Below are positions 61,560-64,000 of a stretch of 64,000 nucleotides of DNA, piece by piece. Source of the stretch: Pomphorhynchus laevis (taxonomy: Eukaryota; Acanthocephala; Palaeacanthocephala; Echinorhynchida; Pomphorhynchidae); contig WNNJ02001269.1 of the NCBI GenBank assembly GCA_012934845.2, forward strand, positions 1 to 64,000, read 5' to 3'. Numbering within the stretch: position 1 is the stretch's first letter; every line of letters begins with the position of its first letter. A program made the position numbers and the translations under genes. The notes under the pieces were generated by a model. That model did no database searches, was not told the origin of the DNA, and was given only the letters and a program-made list of their open reading frames with translations.

Positions 61560-64000
61560 AGCACATATCAACCACCAAAACGCCCACTCATACTACCCGT
61601 CATTTCCGATGTCCTTTATCGGACCACTGATCATGTCACCATATACACTTCCAATCCCATGTAATCTTCAGTCCCCGACACCCCCATCCTTCTCTCACCC
61701 GTCTCGTTTCTCAATAACCTACATACATCAATCAAAATCACCTCCAACAATCTTCACGATCCTTCCATTCATAACCTTTCCTCACATCGTTTGTCATCCT
61801 ATATATTATCCTTTTGCTCTTTCTCTCCCACTGTCGAATCTAATCCCTTCATATCCTCAACTTCCAGCTCTCCTATCGTGATCTCACCCAATCACCCCAA
61901 TCGTCCTCCTTTGCGGAAACGATTTGCGCCATCGTCACTAATATCACTTCTTTCACCACCTAATCTCCACCAGCACGTCTCGACCACGATGTTTCCGCCT
62001 TCAGATCAATCATCTCGTCTCTTGTTCATGCAGATAAGCCATACTTTTTTAACGACATCTCTCCGGTCGCAATCATCCAACTAAACAAATCTTCTCAATC
62101 TAATCCTTATCAGTACCCTCTTCTGAAAACTGTTTCAAGCATCGCTATCATGCGTCCTCTATCCTCTCCCAACTATTTAAACTCACGTCATCTTCAGCCA
62201 CTCGTATTTTTCCCAATCGCATTTCCTCTGAAATCACTCAACTCTATTCTACCCGCATCAAAAAACGCTGTCGCGAGGAAAACGGCCAAGTATATCTTTC
62301 CATTCAAAACTGTCGGAAATTTTCAAGTTGTCCACACCCGCTCCAAAATCCGATGGCGCTTCATATCCCCATGTCTTATTCGCTAGCCCCAATCACCACC
62401 AAGCATGCTTTATGAATCGGCTACCTCAAAACTAGATCTATTATCCATAAATCCGATATCATCCTAAACCTATTCACCAAGTAATCCATCGATATCTGCC
62501 TCACCGAATCCTGACACTCCGATACCGATAACAACTTCATTCGCCGTATGCTATTGCCGGTTGCTCACTAGTCGAATCTGTATGTCCCTTCAGCTCATCT
62601 TCTTATAAATTCTCTAATCACGGCGGCATTGTCGCATTTGTCCGTCACCCCGCGTTTCTTCGCAAAATCACTCTCCCTTTCAGTCCTTGCTCTTTTGAAT
62701 TGCTCACTTGTCGTTCTTCTAGACCGATCACTCTGGATCTCGAAATTGTTTAGTGTCCTGGTTTATCTGCCCCTACTTCCTTATTTGTTACCGAACTCGC
62801 TGACCTCTGTGTCCCATCGTTCTTTGCCTTCCATTCTTTCACTCGTTCTTAGCTACTTCCACGTCCGACTCGACCGCCAATCTTCCACTGATTCCATCCA
62901 GCTCATCAACATTTTATCAAACTACAACTACAAACTCATCTCCACTCCCCCCCACAAAAGCATCTTGGTTTATCCGATCACTTTATCGTCACCCTTGATC
63001 TCACTTTCAACAAGACCTCGCTTCACACACCTACTATCATACGTCGCCCTTGGAGAAATCTTGACATCCTTTTTCTCCGCTCTGTCTTACTCAAATCGTC
63101 TATATCCTCTCCCACAAAGGCATCTTCATATTCTCACGATCTCGCCTTTCTTGTCGACTATCAACTCACATCCACTCTCGATCTTCTCTTGCCTTCAAGC
63201 CTCACTCTTATCGCCACTTGTACTGTACACCACGGTTTGATACCCAATGCCGACTCTCAAAACGTCGACAGCGTTTTGCTTTTCGAGTCTATCACCGCTC
63301 TCTCAGACGTCATATCCACTCGAGCACTCCGTCTCTCCGTGATTCCTATCTTGCTCTTTGCAAGTCTCATCTCAACCTACTAAGTACCAAATGCAACTTC
63401 TTCTGGCAGAATAAAATCTATCTTCATTCAACTCTAAGTCTCTCTGTCATACTTTTAACTCAATCCTTTCTCGCTCCTCTTCGTCTTGCAACATCAATTC
63501 CCATGATTATTGGTCATTTATCCAGACCAAAGTATCCACGTTGATCTCACACACCCCCTTTTCCATCCCATCCCACTCTTCCCCGCTTTGCCTCATCATC
63601 TCGAGACTCTTTCATCTTTTCCCTGTCTCACCTGCCGAAGTATCATCTGTCCTCACGTCCTTGCCCAACATAACTTCACCTGCCGATCCCCTGCCAACCC
63701 CCATACTTAAATCCATATGCTCATCGATATCCTCTTTTCTCACTACCTTGTTTAACTCGTCCATCCGCAGTCGAAACTTCCCTTCACACTGGCAATCGCC
63801 ATGGATCGTCCCTTCCTTAAGAAACAATCTTTCGACCCCTCCCTTCCTTCTACCTATCGCCCCATTTCACTCCTCCCTACTCTTTATAAGCTCTTAGAAC
63901 GCCTCACCTTAATACAGATAAACATTTATCTATTTTCATCCAATCTATACCCTCTTTTCCGATCCACTTTCCACTCTAATCACTCCACAGAAATCGCCTG
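61560..64000 (+). mobile_element. L2-like LINE copy G, decayed, runs off the window
   Basis: Plus strand. The ORF1-like serine/proline-rich region spans about 61.6-62.4 kb. The endonuclease spans 62.45-63.0 kb (SNHGGIVAFVRHPAFLRKIT in pieces, and a GDFN region reading LSYFHVRLDRQSS). The RT N-part lies from 63.7 kb (TLFNSSIRSRNFPSHWQ, PFHSSLLF) to the edge, where the plus strand reads TFHSNHSTEIA. It is much more diverged from copies A-F than they are from each other. Many breaks. Confidence 0.7.

Overview
The window is AT-rich, intron-bearing animal DNA that consists mostly of retroelement remains. A few host exons and three tRNA-Ser genes lie among them. The animal signals are two short introns (50 and 106 nt) in a phosphatase gene, a spliced last exon that looks like hexokinase, class II tRNA-Ser genes, and animal-type LINEs (L2/CR1-like, RTE-like and restriction-endonuclease-like). 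Penelope-like retroelement sequence and three tandem-repeat families carrying hammerhead-ribozyme motifs are also present. The mix (hammerhead repeats with tRNA-like promoter boxes, Penelope, CR1 and RTE) would fit a flatworm, but other invertebrates are not excluded.

Layout. 1-1.15 kb: a 464-bp tandem repeat whose minus strand encodes canonical type I hammerhead ribozymes. 1.2-4.7 kb: inverted repeats, RT relics and small dispersed repeats. 4.96-5.55 kb: the last three exons of a PAP2/lipid phosphate phosphatase gene (+). 6.3-7.0 kb: a 441-bp tandem repeat with tRNA-like boxes and a hammerhead-like core. 7.6-9.0 kb: a LINE relic with a 3' hairpin. 10.06-11.74 kb: short minus-strand ORFs and one good exon, of unknown function. 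13.5-18.4 kb: relics of a cysteine-rich RT element, with an RTE piece nested in one. 19.0-21.4 kb: an RLE-type LINE (-). 21.6-38.7 kb: a nested mosaic of L2-like and CR1-like LINEs, with a Penelope-like element and its hammerhead-bearing repeats at 31.4-33.5 kb. 40.3-44.25 kb: a young Ty3/gypsy fossil with 84-bp LTRs. 45.5-49.5 kb: a near full-length but decayed CR1-like LINE. 50.6-51.5 kb: two tRNA-Ser genes and an RLE-LINE tail. 51.8-54.3 kb: dispersed AT-rich repeats. 54.33-54.45 kb: a hexokinase-like last exon (-). 54.85-59.55 kb: a nearly intact RLE-type LINE (-) whose second ORF runs on in frame into a complete protein-tyrosine-phosphatase domain. 59.8 kb: a third tRNA-Ser. 60.7-61.3 kb: a 20-bp minisatellite. 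61.4-64 kb: a zinc-motif fragment and an L2-like LINE that runs off the end.

The two strongest observations are the hammerhead-bearing 464-bp satellite (retrozyme-like) and the RT-endonuclease-tyrosine phosphatase fusion ORF. All family names come from reading motifs by eye. No database search was run.
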